From positions 1-51,957 of the forward strand of contig LNEG01000053.1 in NCBI GenBank assembly GCA_001464865.1: a stretch of DNA of 51,957 bases, in the 5' to 3' direction. The notes under the pieces are model-generated. The model did no database searches. It saw only the letters and a program-made list of their open reading frames with translations, and had not been told where the DNA came from. Position 1 is the first letter of the stretch. Each line of letters starts with the position of its first letter. The DNA comes from Burkholderiales bacterium Ga0074133. GTDB taxonomy: Bacteria > Pseudomonadota > Gammaproteobacteria > Burkholderiales > Burkholderiaceae_C. The position numbers and the translations under genes were made by a program. Shown here piece by piece: positions 29,714 through 37,783 of the stretch.

Positions 29714-30049
29714 TCATTGCAGCAGGCTGGCCGAGCGCGGCACCTTGGCCGGTGCAGCACGCTTGATCTTGCGGAATATGGTGCGCACGGCCCGGGCCAG
29801 GGCCTCATCCAGCGCGGTGCGCCAATCGCTGGCCACAGAGGACACCACGACCAGGCCACGCCCTTCGGTCCGCACCTCCAGCTGGCAGCGCTTGTCGCGC
29901 CCGCCGCGCGGGCCGTTCAGGTCGGAGAGCTGGACCTCGGCGCGTGGCACCTGCCAGCCCAGGCGGCGAAACACAAACCGCACCCGGCGCTCGACCTGGT
30001 CGCGCATGTTGGAGCCTTCTGGATCGCGTGTTCGAAAAAGCACTTGCAT
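29714..30049 (-). CDS. HPF/RaiA-family ribosome-associated protein, short form
   Basis: Small protein of 111 residues with the beta-alpha-beta layout of hibernation-promoting factors: MQVLFRTRDPEG, helix RDQVERRVRFVFRRLG, strand RAEVQLSDLNGPRGGRDKRC, strand VVVSSVASDW and helix ALDEALARAVRTIFRKI. Such proteins bind the 30S subunit decoding region in stationary phase or stress; this divergent short group is common in beta-proteobacteria, and ribosome binding is inferred. AGGAGA lies seven bases before the ATG at 30049. It diverges from two small genes across 210 bases that contain three GGTTTTTC-like elements. Confidence 0.8.
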   Translation of the reverse strand: MQVLFRTRDPEGSNMRDQVERRVRFVFRRLGWQVPRAEVQLSDLNGPRGGRDKRCQLEVRTEGRGLVVVSSVASDWRTALDEALARAVRTIFRKIKRAAPAKVPRSASLLQ

Positions 30050-30259
30050 GACATGTCTCCTGGTTGAAAGGAGCCTCAACACTAGGGCCCGTGCCACGTC
30101 GGAACCAGCAGGTTTTTCGGAAGCCCGACATCGCCGCTGGCTGAGTGGACGATTGCATCGGTTTTCTCTACGTGAAGCTGCGGCCCAGCGCGGTTTTTCC
30201 GAAACGTCGGCGGCCCTAGATTGCAGTGTCTGCAACACCACTGCCAAAGGAACACCACC

Positions 30260-30442
30260 ATGAGAATCCGCCCCACCCTCGCCGCACTGCTGCTGGGCAA
30301 ACTGCGCCAGATCCTCGACGAGGTCCGGTACTTTCTGGCCGCACCGGCGAGGTCTGCCCGCCAGCCAGTGCTAATCCCGATCAAGGCCGAACAGCGCCTG
30401 CGCCCGGGTCATCCGCCTGGCCGGTATCGCCGCTACGACTGA
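30260..30442 (+). CDS. Small basic hypothetical protein (60 residues)
   Basis: Sixty residues starting at an ATG preceded by AAGGA with nine-base spacing. The sequence is basic, with a moderately hydrophobic first part (TLAALLLGKLRQILDEVRYFLAAPA) and an Arg/Pro-rich tail (HPPGRYRRYD). I do not recognise a family. It is followed after 56 bases by the TerB-like gene, so the two may share a transcript. It could be a small stress protein or a spurious frame; the ribosome-binding site is the best support. Confidence 0.45.
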   Translation: MRIRPTLAALLLGKLRQILDEVRYFLAAPARSARQPVLIPIKAEQRLRPGHPPGRYRRYD

Positions 30443-30498
30443 CGTTTCAGCTTGACCCCCAGCCATTTCCCCCACCCGATTCCGCACAGGAGGATTTC

Positions 30499-30900
30499 AT
30501 GCGCAACTACGCCCCCAACAGTCCCGAAGCCGCTGCACGCATCTTGGCGCTCGTGCTGATCTCAGACGGCAATGTCTGCCGCTCGGAAGTAGACACGCTC
30601 CGGCATCTGGAAGTGGAAGAGGAGCTGGGCCTGGCGCGCGGAGCGTTTGCCCGGGTGGTCAGGGACCTGTGCGAGGATTTGCTGATGGGCGCGCACAGCA
30701 CCCGGTGCATGACCGCGCACCTGGATGAGCCGATGCTGGCATCCCTGATGGGTTCCATCACGGAGCATGGGTTGCGCGAGAAGGTGCTGCACCTGGCGGG
30801 TGCCGCGGCCCGGGCCGACCACCACCTGGCAGATGCCGAAACGCGGGTAATGAACGTCGCCTGGAGCCGCTGGTCACCAGAACTGGCCGTGGTGATGTGA
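30499..30900 (+). CDS. TerB-like small protein (tentative)
   Basis: Acidic, helical protein of 133 residues. It resembles the TerB/DjlA-type helical fold: ARILALVLISDGNVCRSEVDTL in the first half and AAARADHHLADAETRVMNVAWS in the second show the duplicated D-x-x-x-x-x-E pattern seen in that fold. The function is unknown; tellurite resistance should not be assumed. A strong AGGAGG precedes the ATG by six bases. Similar proteins occur, to my memory, in other Comamonadaceae as hypothetical or TerB-like. It converges with nhaR, leaving 38 bases between the stops. Confidence 0.7.
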   Translation: MRNYAPNSPEAAARILALVLISDGNVCRSEVDTLRHLEVEEELGLARGAFARVVRDLCEDLLMGAHSTRCMTAHLDEPMLASLMGSITEHGLREKVLHLAGAAARADHHLADAETRVMNVAWSRWSPELAVVM

Positions 30901-30938
30901 TGCTGCAGCCGGGCTGCCCCGGTTGTTGAAAATCCCGG

Positions 30939-31823
30939 TCAGGTATTCTCGCTGGCCGCAATGATCTGCTTGACCAGCGGGTGGTGCAGCCCCCGGCGCG
31001 AACGGATGGCGTGGATCTCTTCGCGCACGTCTTCGCACTGCCCCAGCAGGCGCAGCCCGCGCATCTGCCCCACGTCGCCCGCGCCGAGCTGGCTGACCGG
31101 AAACACGCCCATGCCTCGGGCAGCAAAAACGGCGAGCAAGGCGCTGTCTTCAAACTCGCCAACGATGCGTGGACGGATGCCCTTGGTGTCAAACCAGTGG
31201 TCGAGCGCGATGCGCAGCGCCGAATGGCCGGTGGGCAGCAGCACGGGCAGATTCGTCAATGATTGCGGGAAGCCTTCGCGCTGCGCCTTGCCCACCAGCT
31301 TGGCGGGCCCATACCAGTGCACCCCCGAATCCACCAGCCGCTCGCTGGTCAGGCGCAGGTTGGGGTTGCGCGGCGCCGGCTGCCCCGCCAGCACGATGTC
31401 GAGCTGGTGCAGCGCCAGCTCGGCCAGCAGCTGCTCGAACTCGCCCTCATGGCACACCAGCCGCAGGTCCGGCGTCTCCAGCACCGGCGCCAGCAGCGCA
31501 TGCGCGGCCAGCTTGGAGATGCCGTCGGACAAACCCACCGACAACTGCGCCACGCGGCCCGTGGCGGCCTCGCGCACCTCGTCGGGCAGCGACTGGCCCA
31601 GGGTGAAAATTTCCTCGGCCCGCGCAAACGCGGCCTGCCCTGCGGGTGTGGGCGCCACCCCGCGGCCCGCGGGCTTGAGCAACTGGTGGCCCAGCTGCTT
31701 TTCCAGTTCGCGCACCTGGGCGCTGATGGTCTGCACCGCCATGTCCAGGCGCTCGGCAGCCCGTGCAAAACCGCCCTCCTTGATGACGACCCAGAAGTAA
31801 TACAGGTGGCGGTAGTTCAGCAT
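30939..31823 (-). CDS. nhaR: LysR-family regulator NhaR
   Basis: LysR-type activator of 294 residues. Its start MLNYRHLYYFWVVIKEGG is the NhaR hallmark (E. coli NhaR has a very similar NYNHLYYFW), followed by AVQTISAQVRELEKQLG in the recognition helix. In E. coli NhaR activates nhaA in response to sodium and pH and also other stress genes. No nhaA is near; the divergent neighbour is a small membrane protein. I use the ATG at 31823; an in-frame start nine codons earlier would add residues not seen in the family. Confidence 0.88.
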   Translation of the reverse strand: MLNYRHLYYFWVVIKEGGFARAAERLDMAVQTISAQVRELEKQLGHQLLKPAGRGVAPTPAGQAAFARAEEIFTLGQSLPDEVREAATGRVAQLSVGLSDGISKLAAHALLAPVLETPDLRLVCHEGEFEQLLAELALHQLDIVLAGQPAPRNPNLRLTSERLVDSGVHWYGPAKLVGKAQREGFPQSLTNLPVLLPTGHSALRIALDHWFDTKGIRPRIVGEFEDSALLAVFAARGMGVFPVSQLGAGDVGQMRGLRLLGQCEDVREEIHAIRSRRGLHHPLVKQIIAASENT

Positions 31824-31952
31824 ATGGAATTCGCTTCGGGAAAACCGCATCTTAGTTGCGTGCGAGGGTGGTTTATCCAGCGGCGTTCCATCGCCAGACT
31901 ACGGGCTCTCTGATCCCATTTCTGATTTGCCACTCACAACAAGGAACAACAC

Positions 31953-32351
31953 ATGCTCTACATCGCAAACTGGACACTGGTCACCCTGCTGCTGGGGTTG
32001 TGGTCACTGGCAGCCTGGGCGTTTCACGGCATCGTGGTCTGGGCCGTGACCAAGGCGCCATCGATCACCGGACCCGCAGCCGACCTGTCGTCGGTCCCGG
32101 TGCCGGCGTGGCTGATGCAGTTTCTGCCGATCGAAGCCATCCAGGGCCTGATAGTGGGGCTGACCGAAACGTGGACGATGCTGGCCGGCTTTCTGCAAGC
32201 CGCACCGTCGGTGGCCACCGGCGTTTCTGTGGTGACCTGGACCGTGTGGGGCCTGGGCACAGCTGTGCTGGTTGCCGTGGGCGTGGGTGTCCACATCTGC
32301 GTGGCGCTGTGGGGCCGCCGCAGCGTCAGCAGTGCCAAGCTGTCTGGCTAA
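31953..32351 (+). CDS. Small hypothetical membrane protein divergent from nhaR
   Basis: Protein of 132 residues with three probable membrane segments: LVTLLLGLWSLAAWAFHGIVVWAV, an amphipathic middle part (WLMQFLPIEAIQGLIVGL) and VVTWTVWGLGTAVLVAVGVGVHI. AAGGA lies eight bases before the ATG. I recognise no named family. Its position, 129 bases divergent from nhaR, makes it a candidate NhaR target in sodium, pH or envelope stress; that is inference. It converges with prpE. Confidence 0.75.
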   Translation: MLYIANWTLVTLLLGLWSLAAWAFHGIVVWAVTKAPSITGPAADLSSVPVPAWLMQFLPIEAIQGLIVGLTETWTMLAGFLQAAPSVATGVSVVTWTVWGLGTAVLVAVGVGVHICVALWGRRSVSSAKLSG

Positions 32352-32383
32352 GAATCTCGGCCTGCAACGGTACTGCCGAGGCA

Positions 32384-32404
32384 GGCCGGTCGTACACACC
32401 GGCC
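32384..32404. terminator. Possible convergent terminator hairpin (membrane protein / prpE)
   Basis: Perfect arms GGCCGGT / ACCGGCC with a seven-base loop sit between two converging genes. There is no T tract on either side, so termination efficiency is uncertain. Confidence 0.35.
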
Positions 32405-32437
32405 GTCAACAGGCCCGCTGTCTGTGCTGGCAGGCCC

Positions 32438-34330
32438 TCAGCCCACCAGATCCTTCACCTGCTGCAGCGCTGCAGGGTCTTCCATGGTGGTCAGGTCGCC
32501 GGGGTCGCGTCGCTCTGCCACCGCCTGCAGGGCACGGCGCAGCAGCTTGCCGCTCCGCGTCTTGGGCAGCACGGTCACGAAATACACGCGGGATGGCCGG
32601 GCCACGGCACCTAGCTGTTTGTCCACCTGCTTCATCACCTCGCCTTCGAGCGTGAGGCGGGCGGCATCGTCGGTGAGGCCCGTGGCGTCCTTGGCCACGG
32701 CAAACGCCATCGCCACCTGGCCCTTGAGGCTGTCGGCCACGCCCACCACGGCCACTTCGGCAATGTTGGGGTGCGAGGCAATGCTCTCCTCGATCTCGCG
32801 GGTGCCCAGCCGGTGCCCGGCCACGTTGATCACGTCGTCGGTGCGGCCCAGGATGAAGTGGTAGCCGTCGGCATCGCGGATGCCCCAGTCGAAGGTGCTG
32901 TAGATCAGGCGGCCCGGAATGCTCTTCCAGTAGGTGTTCACAAAACGGGCATCGTCGCGCCACACGGTCTGCATGCAGCCCGGGGGCAGCGGGCCTTCGA
33001 TGGCAACCACACCCTTCTGGTTGGCGCCGGTCAGCTCCTCGCCGGTCGACTCGTCGATCAGCTTCACGTCGTAGCCATACATGGCCTTGCCGGGGCTGCC
33101 AAAGCGGGTGGACTGCTGCTCGACGCCGTTGGCCAGCGTGAGGATGGGCCAGCCGGTTTCGGTCTGCCAGTAGTTGTCGATGATGGGCACCTGCAGGGCG
33201 CTGCTGATCCACTGCGCGGTGGGTTCGTCCAGCGGCTCACCGGCCAGCCACAGGGCCTTGAGGCTCCTGACGTCGTACTTGCTCAGGTAGGCCGGGTCCT
33301 GCTTCTTGAGCACGCGCACCGCGGTGGGGGCCGAGAACATGTGCGTGACCTTGTACTTCTCGACAATGCTCCACCACACACCCGCGTCGGGCCGTGTGGG
33401 CAGGCCCTCATACATGATGGTGGCCATGCCGGCAATCAGCGGGCCATAGACGATGTAGCTGTGCCCCACCACCCAGCCGATGTCGCTGGTCGCAAAGAAG
33501 GTCTGGCCTGCCTCTGCATCAAAGATGTGCTTCATGCTGGCAGCCAGCGCCACGGTGTAGCCACCCGTGTCCCGCTGCACGCCCTTGGGCTTGCCGGTGG
33601 TGCCGCTGGTGTACAGCGTGTAGCTGGGGTGCGTGGATTCGACCCATTCGCAGGGCACCACGGCGTTGATGTGCTGCGCACGCAGGGCCGCCCAATCGTG
33701 GTCGCGGCCGGGCTGCAGGTGCATGGGGGCCAGCCCGCGGTTGACCATCAGCACCGCCTGCGGCTTGTGCTTGGACAACGCAATGGCTTCGTCCAGAAGC
33801 GGCTTGTAGGGCACCACCTTGCCGCCGCGCGAACCCGCGTCGGCGCTGACCACGGCCACGGGTTCCGCATCCTCAATGCGCGACGCGAGCGAACCCGCGG
33901 CAAAGCCGCCAAACACCACCGAATGCAGCGCACCGATGCGCACGCAGGCCAGCATGGCAAACGCGGCCTCGGCAATCATGGGCATGTAGATGAGAACGCG
34001 GTCGCCTTTTTTGACGCCCATGGCCAGCAGCGATGCCGCCATGCGCTGCACTTCGATGTGCAGCTCGGCAAAGCTGTAAGCGCGCTCGGTCTCGGTTTCG
34101 GTCGAGATGGCGATCAGCGCCGTCTGCCCTGCCCGGCTGGCCAGGTGGCGGTCTACCGCGTTGTGGCACAGGTTGGTGGTGCCGCCCACGAACCACTTGG
34201 CAAAGGGCGGGTTGCCGTAGTCGCACACCTGGGTGGGCGGGGTCTTCCAGTCGACCAGCTGCGCCTGCTCGCTCCAGAAACTGTCGCGTTGCTCAATGGA
34301 CTGGCGGTAGAAGTCGGCGTACTGGCTCAT
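32438..34330 (-). CDS. prpE: Propionyl-CoA synthetase (propionate-CoA ligase)
   Basis: Acyl-CoA synthetase of 630 residues that activates propionate with ATP and CoA, feeding the methylcitrate cycle. Features: N-terminal FYRQSIEQRDSFWSEQA, AMP-binding motif YTSGTTGKPKGVQRDTGGY (the VQRDTGGY continuation is typical of PrpE, not acetyl-CoA synthetase), adenine loop NYWQTETGWP, hinge ILGRTDDVINVAGHRLGTREIEE and the C-terminal catalytic lysine in PKTRSGK. No prpBCD genes are nearby. AGGAGA lies about eight bases before the ATG at 34330. The divergent neighbour is chrA. Confidence 0.92.
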   Translation of the reverse strand: MSQYADFYRQSIEQRDSFWSEQAQLVDWKTPPTQVCDYGNPPFAKWFVGGTTNLCHNAVDRHLASRAGQTALIAISTETETERAYSFAELHIEVQRMAASLLAMGVKKGDRVLIYMPMIAEAAFAMLACVRIGALHSVVFGGFAAGSLASRIEDAEPVAVVSADAGSRGGKVVPYKPLLDEAIALSKHKPQAVLMVNRGLAPMHLQPGRDHDWAALRAQHINAVVPCEWVESTHPSYTLYTSGTTGKPKGVQRDTGGYTVALAASMKHIFDAEAGQTFFATSDIGWVVGHSYIVYGPLIAGMATIMYEGLPTRPDAGVWWSIVEKYKVTHMFSAPTAVRVLKKQDPAYLSKYDVRSLKALWLAGEPLDEPTAQWISSALQVPIIDNYWQTETGWPILTLANGVEQQSTRFGSPGKAMYGYDVKLIDESTGEELTGANQKGVVAIEGPLPPGCMQTVWRDDARFVNTYWKSIPGRLIYSTFDWGIRDADGYHFILGRTDDVINVAGHRLGTREIEESIASHPNIAEVAVVGVADSLKGQVAMAFAVAKDATGLTDDAARLTLEGEVMKQVDKQLGAVARPSRVYFVTVLPKTRSGKLLRRALQAVAERRDPGDLTTMEDPAALQQVKDLVG

Positions 34331-34379
34331 CGGGGTGTCTCCTCTGCATCTCACTCGTCTGCCTGATGGCAGTTCTGAA

Positions 34380-34396
34380 TTCATAATTATTCATAA
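34380..34396 (-). promoter_or_regulatory. AT-rich promoter region with direct repeat upstream of prpE
   Basis: TTCATAA occurs twice with a ten-base period (34380-34386 and 34390-34396), about one helical turn. On the minus strand the segment gives TATGAAT boxes 50-66 bases before the prpE ATG, so it is the most likely -10 region. A regulator site is possible. Confidence 0.35.
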
Positions 34397-34544
34397 CGGG
34401 CTTTCGACAAACTGACGTGGCGTGCCGGGCGCGGGGCATTGCGGCGGGCCCGACACAGACCGGTCATGGCGCTGCGCATAGACTTGCGCGGCGCCTCCCG
34501 TGTTGCGCGGGCCGCTCTTGTCCTTTGCAAGCGCCTTCCACCCG

Positions 34545-35912
34545 ATGCCCCCTCCCAATTCCCCCACTGCCCAAGCCCCCCTGCCCGCCCCCGTCCGCTT
34601 TCGCGAGGCCTTTATGTTCTGGCTGAAGCTGGGGTTCATCAGCTTTGGCGGCCCCGCCGGGCAGATCGCGATCATGCATGCCGAGCTGGTCGAGCGGCGC
34701 CGATGGATCAGCGAAAAGCGGTTTTTGCACGCGCTCAACTACTGCATGCTGCTGCCCGGCCCCGAGGCCCAGCAGCTGGCCACCTACATCGGCTGGCTCA
34801 TGCACCGCACCTGGGGCGGCATCGTGGCCGGGGCGCTGTTTGTGCTGCCCTCGCTGTTTATCCTGGTGGGGCTGTCGTGGGTGTACCTGCGCTTTGGCGA
34901 CGTGCCGGTGGTGGCCGGTATCTTCTACGGCATCAAGCCGGCGGTGACGGCGCTGGTGCTACATGCCGCCCACCGCATTGGCACGCGGGCACTCAAGAAC
35001 GGCTGGATGTGGGCGATTGCCGGGCTGTCGTTCGTGGCCATCTTCGCGCTCGATACGCCCTTCCCCGCCATCGTGCTGGCGGCCGGGCTCATCGGCTACT
35101 TCGGTGCCCGGCGCTGGCCTGCCGTGTTTGCCCTGGGCGGTGGCCACGCCGCCGTGCACGCCGGATATGGCCCTGCGCTGATTGACGACGACACGCCCAC
35201 GCCAGACCACGCCCGGTTTTCACGCCGCCACCTGGCCAAGGTGCTGGCCGCGGGCCTGGCACTGTGGCTGGCAGCCATGGGCCTGCTGGTGGCCACCCAG
35301 GGCTGGGAAGGAACGCTCACGCAGATGGGCTGGTTCTTTACCAAGGCTGCGCTGGTCACGTTTGGCGGCGCCTACGCGGTGCTGCCCTATGTGTACCAGG
35401 GCGCGGTAGAGCAGTACCAGTGGCTCAGCGGCCCGCAGATGATCGACGGGCTGGCATTGGGCGAGACCACGCCCGGGCCGCTGATCATGGTGGTGGCGTT
35501 CGTCGGCTTTGTGGGTGGCTGGCTGCAGCAGGTGTGGGGGCCCGATGCGCTGTTCGCTGGCGCGGCAGCGGCCGCCACGGTGGTGACGTTTGTCACCTTT
35601 CTGCCCTCTTTCATCTTCATTCTGGCGGGCGGGCCTGCCGTGGAAGCCACGCACGGCAAGCTGGGGTTTACCGCGCCGCTGAGCGCCATCACGGCGGCCG
35701 TGGTCGGCGTCATCCTGAACCTGGCGCTGTTCTTTGCCTACCACCTGCTGTGGCCCCAGGGCTTTTCAGGGCCGTTTGACGCCATTCCGGCCGTGATTGC
35801 CGTGGGGGCTGCCGTGGCGCTGTTCCGGTTCAAGGTGGGGGTGCTGGCACTGCTGGGCGGCTGCGCGCTGGTGGGGCTGGCCGTCACGTTTCTGCGGCCC
35901 CTGTTGGGCTGA
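34545..35912 (+). CDS. chrA: Chromate transporter, long-chain CHR family (ChrA)
   Basis: Inner-membrane protein of 455 residues with two homologous halves and about 10-12 membrane segments. The N-terminal half starts FWLKLGFISFGGPAGQIA and has ALNYCMLLPGPEAQQLATYIGW. The C-terminal half starts FFTKAALVTFGGAYAVLPY and has LALGETTPGPLIMVVAFVGF. Both signature pairs are those of bidomain ChrA proteins, which export chromate by the proton motive force and give chromate resistance. No chrB or chrR regulator accompanies it. I use the ATG at 34545; an earlier start at 34500 is possible. Confidence 0.92.
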   Translation: MPPPNSPTAQAPLPAPVRFREAFMFWLKLGFISFGGPAGQIAIMHAELVERRRWISEKRFLHALNYCMLLPGPEAQQLATYIGWLMHRTWGGIVAGALFVLPSLFILVGLSWVYLRFGDVPVVAGIFYGIKPAVTALVLHAAHRIGTRALKNGWMWAIAGLSFVAIFALDTPFPAIVLAAGLIGYFGARRWPAVFALGGGHAAVHAGYGPALIDDDTPTPDHARFSRRHLAKVLAAGLALWLAAMGLLVATQGWEGTLTQMGWFFTKAALVTFGGAYAVLPYVYQGAVEQYQWLSGPQMIDGLALGETTPGPLIMVVAFVGFVGGWLQQVWGPDALFAGAAAAATVVTFVTFLPSFIFILAGGPAVEATHGKLGFTAPLSAITAAVVGVILNLALFFAYHLLWPQGFSGPFDAIPAVIAVGAAVALFRFKVGVLALLGGCALVGLAVTFLRPLLG

Positions 35913-35914
35913 TC

Positions 35915-35937
35915 GCCTTGCCAGGTCTCGGCAAGGC
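35915..35937 (+). terminator. Hairpin directly after chrA
   Basis: Perfect eight-base arms GCCTTGCC / GGCAAGGC with a seven-base loop start two bases after the chrA stop. There is no T tract, so it may be an mRNA-end stabiliser or a weak terminator. Confidence 0.4.
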
Positions 35938-36024
35938 ATGCCCAGGCAGGAAAGCACGTCACCTTTGCACTTTGCACTTTGCCCGTTGCTCTTGGCCAGC
36001 GCGCCCGGAAGGGTCTGCCTCCAG

Positions 36025-36096
36025 CAAAATGCTATTATTTTGATAGCGCAAGGTGCAAATAAATCAAGGGCCTCGGCCGCAAAACACTCAAAAAAC
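36025..36096 (+). repeat. Interspersed repeat copy E
   Basis: The head GCTAT-TATTTTG-ATAGC is followed by CAAGGTGCAAATAAATCAAG and GGCCTCGGCCGCAAAACACT. It is the clearest copy of the AT-rich head in this window. It lies between chrA and the isochorismatase-type gene, ending ten bases from that gene's stop. Confidence 0.6.
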
Positions 36097-36106
36097 GTGT
36101 TTTAGG

Positions 36107-36709
36107 TCACTTGATAAGACCCAGCACGTCCTTGAAGGCCGGGTGTTCGCAGCTGCCCAGCCATTCAAACGCCACCATCTCGGTCGTCACCAGCTCGGCG
36201 CCTGCACCGGCCAGCCGGTCAAACGCGGCATCGCGGTTGCGCTCGGTGCGCGAGCCGCAGGCGTCCGTCACCACCCACACCTCGAACTCGTCCTCGATCA
36301 GGTCCAGCGCGGTCTGCAGCAGGCACACATGGGCCTCGCAGCCCGCAATGACGATGGTGCCGCGCTCGGAAGCCTGGGCAGCGGGCTTTTGCAGGTGCTT
36401 GGGCAGGCTGCGGGCGTTGCCGCCCTGCGGCTTGGCGGGCGGGCGCAGCCATTCGCCCAGGCCTTCTTCGGCGGCGCTGAAATGCATCTTGGCCAGGGTC
36501 TTCTGGCACAGGGCGCGCAGCGCGGCATCGTTGGCGCCCAGACGCGACGGGTTTTGCTCGGTGCCCCACACAGGTACATCGAGCATGCGGGCGATCTCGG
36601 CCAGGCGGCGGGCGTTGGCCAGCACGGCGGGGCCTTCAAAGATGGCGGGCATCAGGCGTTCCTGGTAATCGACCAGGACGAGTTGGGATTCGGTGACGTC
36701 TAGCAGCAT
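36107..36709 (-). CDS. Isochorismatase-family cysteine hydrolase
   Basis: Hydrolase of 200 residues. The likely triad is Asp14 (VLVDYQERL), Lys74 (TLAKMHFSA) and Cys129 (AGCEAHVCLLQTALDL). This pattern fits the YcaC/isochorismatase-like subgroup; the natural substrate of most members is unknown, so I assign no reaction. Residues about 90-116 (PAKPQGGNARSLPKHLQ onward) form a Pro/Lys/Gln-rich insertion absent from the typical fold core. It lies downstream of the PRPP-synthetase paralogue but is separated by 101 bases and a strong hairpin, so it is probably its own transcript. Confidence 0.85.
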   Translation of the reverse strand: MLLDVTESQLVLVDYQERLMPAIFEGPAVLANARRLAEIARMLDVPVWGTEQNPSRLGANDAALRALCQKTLAKMHFSAAEEGLGEWLRPPAKPQGGNARSLPKHLQKPAAQASERGTIVIAGCEAHVCLLQTALDLIEDEFEVWVVTDACGSRTERNRDAAFDRLAGAGAELVTTEMVAFEWLGSCEHPAFKDVLGLIK

Positions 36710-36776
36710 GGTGTGTGTGGCAGTGGGGTCGCGCCGGGGGCGACGGGTCTTGTGCGGAAGCGGCCTGAGGAAACCC

Positions 36777-36808
36777 GGCCGACGGGGGATTGTCGCAGCC
36801 CGTCGGCC
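36777..36808 (-). terminator. Probable terminator after the PRPP-synthetase paralogue
   Basis: A perfect ten-base stem GGCCGACGGG / CCCGTCGGCC with a 12-base loop begins two bases after the stop on the minus strand and is followed by GGGTTTCC. The stem is strong but the T tract weak. Confidence 0.5.
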
Positions 36809-36810
36809 AG

Positions 36811-37740
36811 TCAGCGTGCGGCTTGCAGCACACCCCGTACCGCCTCGCCCAGCACATCGGCCATGGGCACAGCGTTACTGGTATGGGGAATGCAGTCGGT
36901 ACTCCAGACCTCGCCCACCCCAGCGTCGTGCAGCAACTGCAACGCATCGCCCGCAAACAGGGCATGCGTCACGGCCACATCGACGGATGCCGCACCGGCC
37001 TGTCGCAGCAGCTGTGCGGCCAGGGCCAGGGTGCGGCCGGTGCTGGCCATGTCGTCCAGCAGCACCACGGCGCGGCCGCGGGCGTCGAGCGCAGGCAGCT
37101 CGATGGTCACGTCCCGGTCGCCACGGCGCACCTTGGTGCACACGGCGTGGTCAAAGCCATGGCGCGCGGCGGCCTGGGCAATCCACTGGGCCGATTCGCC
37201 ATCCGGCCCCACCAGCAGGGCACCCGGGCGGCGCCGGGCAATCAGGTCAGCCAGTGGCTGGGCACCGCTGAGCACCACGGCCTGCGGCACGGGCACAGCC
37301 TGCTGTAGCGTGGCCACCCGGTGCAGATGCGGATCGACCGTGACCACGGCATCGAACAGACTGGCCAGAAAGCCGCCCACCACCTGCTGGCTGACCACCT
37401 GGCCGGGCTCAAACGCCATGTCTTGCCGCATGTAGGCCAGGTACGGTGCCACTAGCGTGAGGTGGTGCGCGCCCAGCCCGCGCGCGGTGCGGGCGGCAAG
37501 CAGCAGCTCCACCAGCTTTTCGTTGGGCTGGTGCAGGCTGCGCAGCAGCACCACACGGGCCGGCAGTGCACCCTGCGCGTCCAGCGGCAGGCGCAGCCGC
37601 AGTTCGCCATCGGGGAACCGGTGGCGATCGATGGCGTGGGCGGGCAGGCCCGCGGCGTGCGCCAGCCGCAGGGCGGCGGCCTCCTCGTCTGCAAAGTACA
37701 GCAGCGAGGCGTTGTCAGGCGTGGGCGTGGCGGGGGTCAT
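36811..37740 (-). CDS. Divergent ribose-phosphate pyrophosphokinase (PRPP synthetase paralogue, archaeal-like)
   Basis: Protein of 309 residues with the PRPP synthetase fold. Residues 42-46 (FPDGE), PYLAYMRQD (99-107), FEPGQVVS, DPHLHR (136-141), the flexible-loop Lys203 region (CTKVRRGDRD) and the PRPP loop LLDDMASTGRTL (228-238) are all present. These segments look closer to archaeal-type enzymes than to the housekeeping bacterial Prs (which has YYGYARQDRK and DLHAGQIQGFF). It should make PRPP from ribose 5-phosphate and ATP or a related reaction. It follows the AMP-phosphorylase-like gene by 43 bases, so the two probably act together. I start at ATG 37740. Confidence 0.85.
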   Translation of the reverse strand: MTPATPTPDNASLLYFADEEAAALRLAHAAGLPAHAIDRHRFPDGELRLRLPLDAQGALPARVVLLRSLHQPNEKLVELLLAARTARGLGAHHLTLVAPYLAYMRQDMAFEPGQVVSQQVVGGFLASLFDAVVTVDPHLHRVATLQQAVPVPQAVVLSGAQPLADLIARRRPGALLVGPDGESAQWIAQAAARHGFDHAVCTKVRRGDRDVTIELPALDARGRAVVLLDDMASTGRTLALAAQLLRQAGAASVDVAVTHALFAGDALQLLHDAGVGEVWSTDCIPHTSNAVPMADVLGEAVRGVLQAAR

Positions 37741-37783
37741 GCTGGTGTGTGTCTCGGTGCGGGTGCCGACGGCCCATCGCCGT

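Noticed and set aside
30070-30095. TTGA...TCAA near the HPF-like ribosome-binding site as an FNR box
   Set aside because: The half-sites are eight bases apart, not the six between TTGA and TCAA required for an FNR box.
35963-35983. Three tandem CTTTGCA-like heptamers after chrA
   Set aside because: Only 21 bases with the third unit imperfect; too short to claim as a functional repeat.
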